Made by a program: the position numbers and the translations under genes
Notes under the pieces: model-generated
The model's input: the letters and a program-made list of their open reading frames with translations, nothing else
What the model was told of the DNA's origin: nothing
Databases searched by the model: none
Source: Panacagrimonas sp.
GTDB taxonomy: Bacteria > Pseudomonadota > Gammaproteobacteria > Nevskiales > Nevskiaceae
Length of the DNA stretch: 64,000 nt
Reading direction: 5' to 3'
NCBI RefSeq assembly: GCF_020697055.1
Contig: NZ_JAJFBP010000007.1
Span: 59,507 to 123,506 of the forward strand
In this document: piece by piece, positions 26,106 to 38,661 of the stretch
How the letters are laid out: the number at the start of each line of letters is the position of its first letter
Position numbering within the stretch: the stretch's first letter is position 1

Positions 26106-26966
26106 TTACTGCCGGGGCGGACGCGGCGCCCGGCAATCGCCGATCTCGATCTCGAACAGCTGCGGCCAGTTCTTGCCGGTCACGAGCAGACGCGAACGGC
26201 GGTCGTCCCAGGCCAGGCCATTGAGGACCGCATCCCGGCTCGGCGCGGTCGGCGCAGGCCAGACCAGACGTTCGCGCAGCGACGTGAAATCGAACCAGCC
26301 GCGCAGACGCCCGTCGTCGGGATCGATCACCGCGACTTCGTCCGAATACCAGATGTTCGCGAGGATCTCGCCGCGCACCCACTCGAGTTCGTTGAGGCGT
26401 TTCACCGGCTCGTCGCCGACACGCACCATCACGCGGCGCCGTTCGGCCAGCGTCGCGGGATCGAGCATGCGCAGCCAGGGCGTGCCGTCGCTCAGGACCA
26501 GCGACGGGCCTGCCGGACCGGGCAGCGTCGTCAGCCCCCAGCCTTCGCCTTCGTAGTGGAGCGTGCCCTTGGGTTGCAGCGACAGGTCGTACAGATAGGC
26601 GGTCTTCTCGCGCCAGCTCAGCTGCACCAGCCGATCGCCGATGCGGGTGAGCCCTTCTCCGAAGATTTCGGCCGGCAGCGAATGCGAGCGCAGCGACCGG
26701 CCGGTGGCGAGGTCGATCTCGTGCACGCCGGACCGGCCGTACTGGCCCACGCTCTCGAACACGCGGCCGTCGACCCAGGTCAATCCCTGCGTGAAATGCG
26801 CGGTGTCGTGAGGGTGCGTCGCCGCCAGCGACCAGCTTCGCTCGCACGGAACCGGTGCGTCGTCCACCGCGGAGCGCGCACTCGCATCGAGCATCGACGA
26901 CGTCGCGATGAGCGCGAAGAAAAGCACGCGCTGCAGACGTAGACGCCGATTGACTTTTGTATGCAA
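26106..26966 (-). CDS. Glutaminyl-peptide cyclotransferase, exported
   Basis: A 286-residue five-bladed beta-propeller enzyme converting N-terminal Gln to pyroglutamate. Family features are HDTAHFTQGLTW, FESVGQYGRSGV, FGEGLTRIGDRLVQLSWRE, RLNELEWVRGEILANIWYSD and LNGLAWD. A signal-like hydrophobic stretch (about residues 12-25) suggests periplasmic location. The start given is a TTG; a GTG 12 codons later is an alternative. It is divergent from the H1-like gene across only 90 bp. Confidence 0.85.
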   Translation of the reverse strand: MHTKVNRRLRLQRVLFFALIATSSMLDASARSAVDDAPVPCERSWSLAATHPHDTAHFTQGLTWVDGRVFESVGQYGRSGVHEIDLATGRSLRSHSLPAEIFGEGLTRIGDRLVQLSWREKTAYLYDLSLQPKGTLHYEGEGWGLTTLPGPAGPSLVLSDGTPWLRMLDPATLAERRRVMVRVGDEPVKRLNELEWVRGEILANIWYSDEVAVIDPDDGRLRGWFDFTSLRERLVWPAPTAPSRDAVLNGLAWDDRRSRLLVTGKNWPQLFEIEIGDCRAPRPPRQ

Positions 26967-27056
26967 GCGCCTAAAGTCCCGTGGGCGCGAAGAGTCGCAC
27001 TACTTCGACGAAGAAATTCATGGGGCGGTTCGGCACTTTCAGTGGAGGATAGGGAA

Positions 27057-27500
27057 ATGGCGGTGAAGTCCAAAGCCAAAAAGGGAGCGGGAAAGAAGAA
27101 GGTCGTGAAGAAGGCCGCTGCGAAGCGCAAACCGGCGAAGAAGGCTGTCGCCAAGAAGAAGCCGGCGCGCGCCGCCAAGGCCAAGGCCGCCGTCAAGAAG
27201 ACGGTGAGCAAGGCCAAGAGCACGGCCCGCAAGTCGGTCGGCAAGGCGAAGAAGTCGGTCGGAAAGGCGCAGAAGTCGGCCACGAAGTCGGTCAAGAAAT
27301 CCGTCAAGAAGGCCCAGACCAGCGTCAAGAAGGCGCAGTCGAGCGTCGCCACCAAGGCGCGCAGCCTCGTGAAGAAGGCCCGCGCAGCTGCCAAGAAGGT
27401 GGTCGAGGCGCTGCCGCTGCCGGCCTCCGTCGCCGAAGCGATGACGCCCGCGCCCGAGCCCGAAGCGGCTCCGGCGGAGTCCTCCTCCGCGCCGGCCTGA
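27057..27500 (+). CDS. Histone H1-like Lys/Ala-rich protein
   Basis: A 147-residue, very basic protein. Residues 1-115 are almost only Lys, Ala, Ser, Val, Arg and Pro in repeats of the KKAAAKRKPAKK and VKKAQ/VGKAKKS types, like AlgP and histone H1 C-terminal tails. Residues 120-147 switch to an acidic, Pro/Ala/Glu/Ser-rich tail. Such proteins bind DNA non-specifically and can modulate chromatin structure and transcription. The start has a strong GTGGAGGAT ribosome site. Repeat number is often variable in these genes. Two hairpins follow the stop. Confidence 0.82.
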   Translation: MAVKSKAKKGAGKKKVVKKAAAKRKPAKKAVAKKKPARAAKAKAAVKKTVSKAKSTARKSVGKAKKSVGKAQKSATKSVKKSVKKAQTSVKKAQSSVATKARSLVKKARAAAKKVVEALPLPASVAEAMTPAPEPEAAPAESSSAPA

Positions 27501-27547
27501 GTCTCGGCCGGCCATTCGGCCGGCCCGTCGGGTATCAAGCGAAAACA

Positions 27548-27570
27548 GGGCGGCGGTCAGCCGCCCTTCT
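27548..27570 (+). terminator. Probable Rho-independent terminator of the H1-like gene
   Basis: GGGCGGC (27548-27554), loop GGTCA, GCCGCCC (27560-27566), then a pyrimidine-rich TTCTCGTTGTT run. A weaker GGCCGG/CCGGCC hairpin lies just after the stop codon (about 27507-27525). Confidence 0.6.
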
Positions 27571-27653
27571 CGTTGTTGGGGCCGCGGGAACGCAATGTGC
27601 CCCTCGTATCGGCGCTCGGCCACTCCCCGGTCGCGCCCCTTTCCGGACGCCAC

Positions 27654-28520
27654 ATGATCCGCAGCATGACCGGCTACGCCCGGGTCGAAACACAAGGCCC
27701 GTGGGGGCGACTGAGCTGGGAAGTGCGCTCGGTCAACCACCGCTACTTCGATCTGGGCATCAAGTCGCCGGAGGAATTCCGCGCCCTCGACGGTGAGCTG
27801 CGTCAGGTCGCTGCCACGCGCATCGCCCGCGGCAAGGTCGAGGCCTCGCTGCGCTACGTGCGTGACGCCGCCGCCGCGGCGCACATGGAGCTGGATCTCG
27901 AGCGCGTGCGCGAACTCAAGCACGCGATGGCCAAGGTGTCGGCCGAGTGGGGGCCGCTTTCGTCGACCGATCCGCTGCGCCTGCTCGCGTTTCCCGGGGT
28001 CGTGCGCGAGCCCATCGCGGATTTCACCGCGTTGCTCGAGGCCGCGCGCACGCTCTTCGAGCAGGCGCTGCGCGAATTCAACGAAAGCCGCGCGCGCGAG
28101 GGCGGCCGACTGGAATCCTTCATGGTCGACCGGTGCACCGCGATCGAGCAGCTGGTGGTCGCGGTCCGCAGCCGCTATGCCGAGGTGCGCGGACAGAACA
28201 TCGAACGCCTCCGCTCACGCGCCAAGGAACTGGGCGTCGAGCTCGATGCCGGGAGGCTCGAGCAGGAGATGGTGATCGCGCTGCAGCGACTGGACGTGGA
28301 AGAGGAGATGTCGCGCCTGCTCTCGCACCTGGTCGAGGTGCGCGGCGCGCTGAAGCGCGACGAGGCGATCGGCCGGCGCCTGGACTTCCTGATGCAGGAA
28401 CTCAATCGCGAAGCCAACACGCTGTCGTCGAAGTCGCAGGACGCCGAGCTCACGCGCCACGCCGTCGAGATGAAGGTGGTGATCGAGCAGATGCGCGAGC
28501 AGGTGCAGAACCTGGAGTAG
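27654..28520 (+). CDS. yicC: YicC/YloC family endoribonuclease
   Basis: A 288-residue cytoplasmic protein. MIRSMTGYARVE at the N-terminus is the family hallmark and fixes the ATG at 27654 against longer starts. The C-terminal block with EEEMSRLLSHL, GRRLDFLMQELNREANTLSSKSQD and MKVVIEQMREQVQNLE is the conserved nuclease-associated domain. YicC degrades selected small RNAs in E. coli. It normally lies beside gmk and rpoZ; here three unrelated genes separate them. Confidence 0.94.
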   Translation: MIRSMTGYARVETQGPWGRLSWEVRSVNHRYFDLGIKSPEEFRALDGELRQVAATRIARGKVEASLRYVRDAAAAAHMELDLERVRELKHAMAKVSAEWGPLSSTDPLRLLAFPGVVREPIADFTALLEAARTLFEQALREFNESRAREGGRLESFMVDRCTAIEQLVVAVRSRYAEVRGQNIERLRSRAKELGVELDAGRLEQEMVIALQRLDVEEEMSRLLSHLVEVRGALKRDEAIGRRLDFLMQELNREANTLSSKSQDAELTRHAVEMKVVIEQMREQVQNLE

Positions 28521-28567
28521 CGCCCCTGACGCCGCACGGCAGGCGCAGCCGCTCGAGGCCCCCGCCC

Positions 28568-28603
28568 AAAGAAAAGCGGGCCGTCCGGATCGGAGCGGCC
28601 CGC
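28568..28603 (-). terminator. Rho-independent terminator for the cytochrome c gene
   Basis: The perfect 8-bp stem GCGGGCCG (28576-28583) and CGGCCCGC (28596-28603) encloses a loop with an inner TCCG/CGGA pairing. On the minus strand the stem is followed at once by TTTTCTTT. It sits 55 bp after the stop of the minus-strand cytochrome gene and may also end yicC transcripts. Confidence 0.7.
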
Positions 28604-28657
28604 AGAGAGTGCGGCGGCCGAGCCAGCCGCCGGGGGAGGTGAACGGGGCGGTCGGCG

Positions 28658-29170
28658 CTACGGCGTCGCCGGCGAGTAGCGGACCGACGCGCCGACCCAG
28701 GCCTCGTTCGGAGGCAGAGGCTGCGGCGCCGGCTCGCCGCGCGGGCCGAGGTACTGCACATAGCGAAGCACCGCGAGCAGATCGTTGTCGCTCATCGCAC
28801 GCAGGCGCTCGGTCGGCATCACCGCGCTGTCCTCGAGCGATCGCGCTCGCGCCAGCCACTGGTCGTCGGTGTAGCGCAGCATCGTCAGGCGCAGGTTCGA
28901 GGCGAACGTGGTGCCCCAGCGGCCGACGAAGGCGGTGTCGTCACCGAGCAGCCAATCCTGTTCCGGCACGCCGCCGTAATCGGCCACGTAGCCCGCGGTA
29001 TGGCAGTCATTGCAGCCGCCGACCCGGACGAGGTAGCGGCCGCGTTCCAGTTCCACCTGCGAGACCGGCTGGCTGCCGGCCACGACCACGGCCGGCTCAC
29101 CGGCCGCCAGACCACAGGAGACGGAGGTCGAGGCGAGCACGGCGACGGCGAGGAATCGACGAAGGTTCAT
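28658..29170 (-). CDS. Exported c-type cytochrome
   Basis: A 170-residue periplasmic electron carrier. The signal peptide covers about residues 1-23; a Cys at 19 could be lipidated, but the surrounding residues are a poor lipobox. One haem site is present: Cys53-x-x-Cys56-His57 (GGCNDCHTAGY), with Met118 in AVMPTER as likely distal ligand. The C-terminal part DNDLLAVLRYVQYL is the usual last helix. Partner enzyme unknown. It is divergent from the first LysR gene across 137 bp, so that regulator may control it. Confidence 0.85.
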   Translation of the reverse strand: MNLRRFLAVAVLASTSVSCGLAAGEPAVVVAGSQPVSQVELERGRYLVRVGGCNDCHTAGYVADYGGVPEQDWLLGDDTAFVGRWGTTFASNLRLTMLRYTDDQWLARARSLEDSAVMPTERLRAMSDNDLLAVLRYVQYLGPRGEPAPQPLPPNEAWVGASVRYSPATP

Positions 29171-29307
29171 GGTGGTACTCCCGGTGCAGAAGACGACGGG
29201 GGCCACTCTATGAGCGCCGCTGGATGGGAACAGCGCAGGCGCCGGAATAAGATTGCTTCCATTCCGGCAAGACAACAGGCCCTCATCCTCTGGACGACCC
29301 GAGCCAC

Positions 29308-30240
29308 ATGGTGACGTTCGCGCGCGTGGTCGAGGCCAACAGCTTCGCCGACGCCGCCCGGCGTCTGGGCGTGACGACCTCGGTGGCCAGCAAGCACGTC
29401 GCCAAGCTGGAGCAGAGCCTGGGCGCGCGCCTGCTTCATCGCAGCACGCGCAAGCTCTCGCTGACCGAGGCCGGAGAAGCGTTCTACGCGCACTGCGCGC
29501 GACTGATCGAGGAACTGGAAGCCTCCGAGCAGTCGATCGCGCGCACGCAGGACGAACTGCGCGGCACGCTGCGGGTCAGCATTCCGCCTTCGATGATGGC
29601 GATGCACATCGCCCCGACGATCGCGGAGTTCCGGCGCCGCCATCCGCGGCTCGAGCTCGAGTTCGACCTGACCAATCGCGTCGTCGATTTTTCCGAGGAG
29701 GGCTACGACATGGCCCTGCGCGTGACGCGTCGTCCGGCTCCGGAGCTGGTGTCGCGGCGCCTGGCCGCGCTCAACCTCTGCGTGGTGGCGGCGCCCGACT
29801 ATCTGCGCAAGCACGGCACGCCGCGCACGCCGGCCGATCTGGCCGGGCACGAGTGCCTGCTGTTCTCGCTCGAGCCGGACCCGAACGTGTGGGAGCTGCG
29901 GCCGCCGGACGGCGGAACGACCGAACGCGTTCGCGTGGTCGGCGCGTTTCGATCGAACGTGATGGAGCCGCTGCACAAGATGGCGCTGCACGGCCTGGGC
30001 ATCGCGCAGCTGCCGAGCTACATGATCGGCGAGGACGTGCGCCGCGACCGGCTGGTCCATCTGCTGCGCGGATGGAACGGCTACGACGGCGGTGCGGTGT
30101 TCGCGGTATGGCCGCCGCACCGGCGCGACTCGCGCAAGGTCCACGTGTTCGTCGAGTTCCTGCTCGAGCAGTTCGGCGAGGAGCCGTACTGGGATCGCGC
30201 GCTGCGCCTGCACGCGGCGGCCGAGGAAGCGCAGCGATGA
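29308..30240 (+). CDS. LysR family transcriptional regulator
   Basis: A 310-residue regulator. The N-terminal winged helix-turn-helix (about 1-60) reads FADAARRLGVTTSVASKHVAKLE. The C-terminal effector-binding domain starts near residue 85 (LRGTLRVSIPPSM). The ATG at 29308 gives a slightly short N-terminus; a CTG six codons upstream would give LDDPSHMVTF, closer to usual LysR starts. The stop overlaps the start of the next LysR gene in ATGA, so the two are translationally coupled. It sits opposite the cytochrome gene. Confidence 0.9.
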   Translation: MVTFARVVEANSFADAARRLGVTTSVASKHVAKLEQSLGARLLHRSTRKLSLTEAGEAFYAHCARLIEELEASEQSIARTQDELRGTLRVSIPPSMMAMHIAPTIAEFRRRHPRLELEFDLTNRVVDFSEEGYDMALRVTRRPAPELVSRRLAALNLCVVAAPDYLRKHGTPRTPADLAGHECLLFSLEPDPNVWELRPPDGGTTERVRVVGAFRSNVMEPLHKMALHGLGIAQLPSYMIGEDVRRDRLVHLLRGWNGYDGGAVFAVWPPHRRDSRKVHVFVEFLLEQFGEEPYWDRALRLHAAAEEAQR

Positions 30241-31160
30241 CGCGGGAGCCGCGCATCACGCAGATGCTGACGTTCGCGCGCGTGGTGCAGGCCGGAAGTT
30301 TCGCCGGCGCCGCGCGCCGGATGGGCGTGAACACCTCGGTCACCAGCAAGCATGTCACGCAGCTCGAGCAGGAGCTCGGCGTGCGCCTGCTCGTGCGCGG
30401 CACACGCAGCCTCAAGCTCACCGAGGCCGGCACCGCCTATCTGCGCCATTGCGTGCGCATCGATGAGGAGGTGGAGCAGGCGCGCCAGACCGTGGCCGAC
30501 ATGCAGTCCGCGCCGCGCGGACGCCTGCGCGTGAGCGCACCGCCCGGCCTGATCGCGGGACTGGTCGTGCCCTGGCTGCCGGAGTTCCGCCGGCGCTTTC
30601 CGCAGATCGAACTGGACGTCTCGGCGTCCAACCGCTTCGTCGACCTGGCGGAGGAGGGGTTCGACCTGGCGCTGCGCGTGACCGATGCGCCGCAGCCGCA
30701 CCTGGTCGCACGCAAGCTCGCCGACATGCGCATGGCCGTCTGCGCGGCCCCTTCCTATCTCGAGCGGCATGGCACGCCACGCGAGCCGATGGACCTGCTC
30801 CAGCACGAGGTGCTGCGGTTCACGCAGCCGGGGCAGATGATGTCGCCGATCTTCGAGAAGGACGGCGAGCGCGTCGACGTGCCGGTCCGCGGCGGCATCC
30901 GCATCAATCACGCCGAGCCGCTGCGCACGCTGGCGCTCGGTGGGCTCGGCATCGCGCTGCTGTCGAGCCACCTGGTGAGCGATGACGTTCGCCAGGGCCG
31001 GCTGGTTCGGCTGCTGCCGGGTTGGCGGCCCGTGGTGAACTCGGCGCTGTACGCGGTGTATCTGCCCAATCGCTACGGCATGCCCAAGCTCAGGGCCTTC
31101 GTCGAGTTCCTGCTCGAGAAGTTCGAATCGGCGCGCCGGCCGCGTGCGCAGAAACCCTAA
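30237..31160 (+). CDS. LysR family transcriptional regulator, paralogue of its neighbour
   Basis: A 307-residue regulator whose domains line up with the preceding one throughout: the HTH region FAGAARRMGVNTSVTSKHVTQLE, then LRVSAPPGLIAG, and a shared VEFLLEKF end. Many identical positions suggest a tandem duplication. Effector unknown. It is coupled to the upstream gene by an ATGA overlap. gmk begins 10 bp after its stop, so gmk may be read through from this unit. Confidence 0.9.
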   Translation: MTREPRITQMLTFARVVQAGSFAGAARRMGVNTSVTSKHVTQLEQELGVRLLVRGTRSLKLTEAGTAYLRHCVRIDEEVEQARQTVADMQSAPRGRLRVSAPPGLIAGLVVPWLPEFRRRFPQIELDVSASNRFVDLAEEGFDLALRVTDAPQPHLVARKLADMRMAVCAAPSYLERHGTPREPMDLLQHEVLRFTQPGQMMSPIFEKDGERVDVPVRGGIRINHAEPLRTLALGGLGIALLSSHLVSDDVRQGRLVRLLPGWRPVVNSALYAVYLPNRYGMPKLRAFVEFLLEKFESARRPRAQKP

Positions 31161-31170
31161 ACTCTGCGCG

Positions 31171-31815
31171 ATGACCTCCCCCTCTCTGTCTGCGCGCGGC
31201 CACCTGTTCATCGTCTCGGCGCCTTCGGGTGGCGGCAAGACCAGCCTGACGCGCGCGCTGGTGCCGCGGCTGGCGGCGCGCGGACACGACGCGGCGATCT
31301 CGGTCTCCTACACCACGCGCGCGCCGCGACCGGGTGAGCAGGACGGCGTGCATTACCACTTCGTCGATGAAGCCCGGTTCGTGTCGATGGCCGAGCACGG
31401 CGACTTTCTCGAGCACGCCCACGTCTTCGGACGCCGCTACGGCACCGGTCGCGACAAGACGGTCGAACTGCTCGACCGCGGCGTCGACGTGATGCTCGAC
31501 ATCGACTGGCAGGGCGCGCAGCAGGTGCGGCGCCAGACGCCGGAGGCGCGATCGGTCTTCATCCTTCCGCCATCGGCCGACGAGCTGGAGCGGCGCCTGC
31601 GCGGCCGGGGACAGGACGACGATGCGACGATCTCGCGGCGTATGGCCGAGGCGCGGGCCGAGATGTCGCACTGGGACGAATACGATTTCCTGATCGTGAA
31701 CCGGGACTTCGAGCAGGCGCTGGACGAACTCGCCGCGCTGTTCCTGGCGCCGCGCCTGGAGCGGGCCGGGCAAGCCGTGCGGCATGCCGGCCTGATCCGG
31801 TCGCTGCTGGAATAG
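31171..31815 (+). CDS. gmk: Guanylate kinase
   Basis: A 214-residue enzyme phosphorylating GMP to GDP. The P-loop [10 protein letters not shown] is at residues 16-25. The GMP-binding region contains [21 protein letters not shown] and [12 protein letters not shown], and the lid lies in [11 protein letters not shown]. Length is normal. The ATG at 31171 ([16 protein letters not shown]) is preferred; an upstream in-frame start would overlap the LysR gene. It is followed by rpoZ, the standard pair. Confidence 0.95.
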   Translation: MTSPSLSARGHLFIVSAPSGGGKTSLTRALVPRLAARGHDAAISVSYTTRAPRPGEQDGVHYHFVDEARFVSMAEHGDFLEHAHVFGRRYGTGRDKTVELLDRGVDVMLDIDWQGAQQVRRQTPEARSVFILPPSADELERRLRGRGQDDDATISRRMAEARAEMSHWDEYDFLIVNRDFEQALDELAALFLAPRLERAGQAVRHAGLIRSLLE

Positions 31816-31871
31816 GCCCCCCCCGATCGGCTACACTGCGCGCCCTTTTTTGTTGGCGCCGCGAGCTCCCC

Positions 31872-32135
31872 ATGGCCCGAGTCACTGTCGAGGACTGCCT
31901 CGAAAAGATCCCCAACCAGTTCGAGCTGACCCTGGTCGCGGCCAAGCGCGCGCGCCAGCTGGCCCGCGGTGCCGACGCCAAGCTCCCCTGGGGCAACCAC
32001 AAGTCGACCGTGCTGAGCCTGCGCGAGATCGCCGATGGCTTCGTGGGCAAGGAAGTGCTGGAAGAGCAGGACCTCCCGGCCATCCAGCAGCCCAAGGTCG
32101 ATCTGGAGCCGCTGGACCCCAGCTACGACCTGTAA
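31872..32135 (+). CDS. rpoZ: RNA polymerase omega subunit
   Basis: An 87-residue protein, [20 protein letters not shown] at the start, then [12 protein letters not shown], which wraps the C-terminus of the beta-prime subunit. It aids RNA polymerase assembly and forms one ppGpp site with beta-prime. Length is typical for this lineage. In most gammaproteobacteria spoT follows; here transketolase follows after 107 bp with a hairpin between. Confidence 0.95.
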   Translation: MARVTVEDCLEKIPNQFELTLVAAKRARQLARGADAKLPWGNHKSTVLSLREIADGFVGKEVLEEQDLPAIQQPKVDLEPLDPSYDL

Positions 32136-32146
32136 ATTGCGTCAAG

Positions 32147-32164
32147 GCCGGGCTCACGCCCGGC
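32147..32164 (+). terminator. Hairpin after rpoZ
   Basis: GCCGGGC, loop TCAC, GCCCGGC: a perfect 7-bp stem 11 bp after the rpoZ stop. The following bases are TCATCGAAGTTT, not a true T-run, so termination would be partial. Confidence 0.45.
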
Positions 32165-32242
32165 TCATCGAAGTTTGCGCCCGCCTAGCGCGCGAGCGAG
32201 CGGCCGGCCCCTGATGTCAAAAGCCCTGCCGACCGCCCGAAG

Positions 32243-35309
<3,067 letters not shown>

Positions 35310-35336
35310 TCGCGCGAAGCCGAACCCCTGCATGAG

Positions 35337-35368
35337 ACCGGGACCGCACAGGCGGTCCCGGTTTTTTT
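35337..35368 (+). terminator. Strong Rho-independent terminator after gap
   Basis: ACCGGGACCGC (35337-35347), loop ACAG, GCGGTCCCGGT (35352-35362): a perfect 11-bp stem followed by seven T in a row. It should end the tkt-gap transcript, so the downstream membrane protein and pgk need their own promoter or readthrough. Confidence 0.9.
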
Positions 35369-35465
35369 GTGCCCGCAGTTGTCGGCCGGACGAAGTCCAG
35401 GGACGATCCCGGCACCGCCCTTCCCGGACATCGTCCGGGCCACGCCGTGCCGGAGATCCGCTGCC

Positions 35466-36950
35466 ATGAGCGCTCGCTTGCACCCCTTCGACTTCCGCTC
35501 CACCGAACACGCCGCCTGCTGGGATCGCATCTGCGCGCATCTCGGGCCGGGCGCCGGACACGCGCTCGACCTCGCCTCGATGCTCGTCGGCAAGTTTCGC
35601 TGGACGCGCGCGCACGCCGAGGCGGCCGTCGAGGAATACCGACGCTTCTGCTTTCTGGCCGCGACCGGCGACCCGGGCGTCTCGCCCAGCGCCGAGGTCG
35701 ACGAGGTCTGGCATCTGCACCTGCAGCACACGCGCGACTACTGGGACCGCTTCTGCCCGCAGGTGCTGCGCATGAACCTGCACCACGAGCCCGGCGGCCG
35801 CAGCCGCGATCGCGATCGCGTGTTCCGCGTGCAGTACGCCGAAACGCTGGCGCATTACCAGCAGGTGTTCGGGCCGCCGCCCGAGGCGTTCTGGCCGGGA
35901 ACGGTGCGGCGTTTCGATGCGCCGCCGCGCTTTCGCGCGATCGATACGCAGCACAGCTGGATCCTGCGTCGACCCGCATGGACGCGATGCAACGTTACGC
36001 GCGCGACGGCTGCCGCGGTGGCCGCTTCGGCGGTGCTGCTGGCGCTGGTGGTGGCACCGGACGCCTTCGCGCTCGGCGCCAATCCGCTCGACTGGGACGG
36101 TCCGTCGTTCCTCAAGCTCTATCTCGTGCTCGCGGCGGCCGCGCTGATCGCCGGCATCCAGGTCCGGCGTGGCCCGCCCGCCGACCGCGCGTCCCACGGC
36201 GCGTCGCTGTCGCCCCACGAGGCCGCGTACCTGTCCGGTGGCGCGGCGCGCGTGGTCGATGCCGCGATCGCCGACCTGCTCGCGCGCGGCGCGGCCACCT
36301 GGGAGCCGTCGAGCCAGACGGTGCAGGTGACGGACGCTTCCAAGCTGCCCGCGCCGCTGGATGCGATCGCGCGGCAGCTGCAGTCGATCCCCGATCCGCG
36401 CCGCGCGCTGCCGCTGATCGAGCCGGCGCTGTCACCGCTGGCGCAGACGCTGCGGTTGCGCGGCCTGCTGCTCGACCCGGGCCAGGCTCGCGAACGCGCG
36501 CGGCGCGCGGCGATGCCGTCGTTGCTGTTGTTCGGACTCGGCGTCGCCAAGATCGCGGTGGGCATCTCGCGCGATCGACCGGTCGGATTCCTGGTGGCGC
36601 TGTCGATCGTCGCGCTGATCATGGCCGTGGTCTTCCTGCGCTCGACGACGCGCATGACCGGCGCCGGACGACGCGCGTTGGCCCGTACGCGCAGCGATCA
36701 CGCGGCGGCGATGCGCGCGCCGCGTCAGCAGGACATGGCGATCGCAGTCGCGCTGCTCGGCACCACCGCGCTGGCGGGCACGGCCTACGCCGCGTACCAC
36801 GACTGGCGCCACCCGGCCGGATCGTCCGACGGCGGCTCGTCGGATTCGGGCAGCTCGTTTTCGTCGGACAGCAGCGGTTCATCGTCGTCCTGTTCGAGCG
36901 ACAGCGGTGGCAGCAGCGGCTGTGGCGGCTGCGGCGGCGGGGGCGACTGA
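35466..36950 (+). CDS. TIGR04222-like membrane protein with Ser/Gly/Cys tail
   Basis: A 494-residue protein in three parts. Residues 1-165 are soluble; [19 protein letters not shown] near 75-95 resembles the GRDP-like (PF07173) motif. Residues 175-445 hold about four or five membrane helices with a cytoplasmic stretch ([24 protein letters not shown]) typical of proteins called TIGR04222. The last 45 residues are almost only Ser, Gly, Asp and Cys, with four Cys near the end. Such tails recall modified peptides or secreted low-complexity repeats; nothing here shows modification. It stands alone between gap and pgk. Function unknown. Confidence 0.75.
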   Translation: MSARLHPFDFRSTEHAACWDRICAHLGPGAGHALDLASMLVGKFRWTRAHAEAAVEEYRRFCFLAATGDPGVSPSAEVDEVWHLHLQHTRDYWDRFCPQVLRMNLHHEPGGRSRDRDRVFRVQYAETLAHYQQVFGPPPEAFWPGTVRRFDAPPRFRAIDTQHSWILRRPAWTRCNVTRATAAAVAASAVLLALVVAPDAFALGANPLDWDGPSFLKLYLVLAAAALIAGIQVRRGPPADRASHGASLSPHEAAYLSGGAARVVDAAIADLLARGAATWEPSSQTVQVTDASKLPAPLDAIARQLQSIPDPRRALPLIEPALSPLAQTLRLRGLLLDPGQARERARRAAMPSLLLFGLGVAKIAVGISRDRPVGFLVALSIVALIMAVVFLRSTTRMTGAGRRALARTRSDHAAAMRAPRQQDMAIAVALLGTTALAGTAYAAYHDWRHPAGSSDGGSSDSGSSFSSDSSGSSSSCSSDSGGSSGCGGCGGGGD

Positions 36951-37003
36951 GCCGGCGCGCGATGCCAAAATGCGCGCCCGTTCCCTGGCCGCTGCACTCC
37001 GAC

Positions 37004-38188
37004 ATGAACTTCCTGCGCCTTGCCGACCTCGACCTGAAGAACAAGCGCGTCTTCATCCGCGCCGACCTCAACGTGCCGCAGGACGACGCAGGGCGGGTGA
37101 CCGACGACACGCGCATCCGCGCCTCGATTCCCGGCATCCGCCTGGCGCTCGACAAGGGCGCCGCGGTGATGGTGACCTCGCACCTGGGCCGCCCCACCGA
37201 AGGTGAGCTCAAGCCCGAGGATTCGCTGGCGCCGATCGCGCTGCGCCTCTCCGAACTGCTCGGCCAGAAAGTCGAGCTGATCCAGAACTGGGTCGACGGC
37301 GGTTTCACCGTCAAACCCGGCCAGGTCGTGCTGCTCGAGAACTGCCGCTGCAACAAGGGCGAGAAGAAGAACAGCGACGAACTCGCCGCCAAGATGGCCA
37401 GGCTCTGCGACGTCTACGCCAACGACGCGTTCGGCACCGCCCACCGCGCCGAGGCCACGACGCATGCGCTGGCGATGAAAGCCGCGGTCGCCTGCGCCGG
37501 TCCGCTGGTCGCCGCCGAGCTCGAGGCCCTGGGCAAGGCGCTGCGCAACCCCGCGCGACCGCTGGTCGCGATCGTCGGCGGCAGCAAGGTGTCGACCAAG
37601 CTGACGATCCTCGATGCGCTCGCCGACAAGGTCGATCAGCTCGTCGTCGGCGGCGGCATCGCCAACACGTTCCTGCTCGCCTCGGGCCTGCCGATCGGCA
37701 AGTCGCTGGCCGAGCCCGATCTGCTCAACGAAGCCCGACGCATCATCGACAAGATGGCCGCGCGCGGCGCTTCGGTGCCGATTCCCGTCGACGTGGTGAC
37801 CGCCAAGGAGTTCAAGGCCGACGCCGTCGCGACGGTGAAGGCCGCGCGCGACGTTGCGCCCGACGACCTGATCCTCGATGTCGGCCCGCAGACCGCCAGC
37901 ACGCTCGCGGCCGCGATGGAAAAGGCCGGCACGATCGTCTGGAACGGGCCGCTTGGCGTGTTCGAATTCGACGCGTTCGCCGGCGGCACCAAGGCGCTGT
38001 CGGATGCCATTGCCCGGTCCAACGCGATGTCGATCGCCGGCGGCGGCGACACCGTCGCGGCGATCGCCAAGTTCGGCATCGAGAAGGACGTGGGCTACAT
38101 CTCCACCGCGGGCGGCGCCTTCCTCGAGTTCCTCGAAGGCAAACAGCTGCCGGCCGTGGCCGCGCTCGAGGCGCGCGCGTCGGGCTGA
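37004..38188 (+). CDS. pgk: Phosphoglycerate kinase
   Basis: A 394-residue glycolytic kinase making ATP from 1,3-bisphosphoglycerate. The N-terminal half has the [10 protein letters not shown] and [10 protein letters not shown] substrate motifs and [13 protein letters not shown]; the C-terminal nucleotide half has [18 protein letters not shown] and the [11 protein letters not shown] loop. Length is normal. The ATG at 37004 ([11 protein letters not shown]) is the usual start, 53 bp after the TIGR04222-like gene. Pyruvate kinase and aldolase genes, which often follow, are absent here. Confidence 0.97.
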   Translation: MNFLRLADLDLKNKRVFIRADLNVPQDDAGRVTDDTRIRASIPGIRLALDKGAAVMVTSHLGRPTEGELKPEDSLAPIALRLSELLGQKVELIQNWVDGGFTVKPGQVVLLENCRCNKGEKKNSDELAAKMARLCDVYANDAFGTAHRAEATTHALAMKAAVACAGPLVAAELEALGKALRNPARPLVAIVGGSKVSTKLTILDALADKVDQLVVGGGIANTFLLASGLPIGKSLAEPDLLNEARRIIDKMAARGASVPIPVDVVTAKEFKADAVATVKAARDVAPDDLILDVGPQTASTLAAAMEKAGTIVWNGPLGVFEFDAFAGGTKALSDAIARSNAMSIAGGGDTVAAIAKFGIEKDVGYISTAGGAFLEFLEGKQLPAVAALEARASG

Positions 38189-38189
38189 G

Positions 38190-38661
38190 TCCGCACGAGA
38201 CTTCGCGCGCAAAAAAAGAAGGGCTTGCGGATGCGCGTGAGGCCCAGTGTGACGGGCTCGGCGTCGAGCGTCGTCACGGTCGCGGCGTCGCCCTCGATGG
38301 CGATGGCGAAGTAGTCCCCACATCCGGATGGCGCACCCGCGGCGGGGCGGCCGGCGCCAGGCCCGACTCGGGCAGCGTGTCGACGGTGGAGCCGGTGAAG
38401 CACCTGGCGCCGCGACAGCGCGCCGGCGCTGAAGGTGCAGGTGTCGCCGGCGTCGTACCTGAACTGGCCGGCGGCCGTGGTGACGCCCACGTCATCGCCG
38501 CACGTGTACGCCAGGCCGGAGACCGGCGCATCGACGAACACGCCCGTCAGCGCGCCCGGCGATGGCGAGCCGTCATCGCCGCCGTCATTGCCATTGCCGC
38601 GACCACCGCCCCCGCATGCGTCCAGGCCCAGTGCCAGCAAGGAGGCGAGCGGGGTGGCCAT
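38190..38661 (-). pseudogene. Decayed lipoprotein gene
   Basis: The start is well formed: MATPLASLLALGLDAC gives a lipoprotein signal, then a Gly/Asn/Asp spacer and VFVDAPVSGLAYTCGDDVGV with FRYDAGDTCTF, a domain start common in surface lipoproteins. After about 38420 the frame turns into Arg/His-rich sequence, while the other frame shows FTGSTVDTLPESGL, and coding character then returns near 38300 (YFAIAIEGDAATVTTLD). This suggests two frameshifts. The open frame continues into the antisense of pgk. A much shorter live gene is possible. It explains the 38189-38848 gap. Confidence 0.5.
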
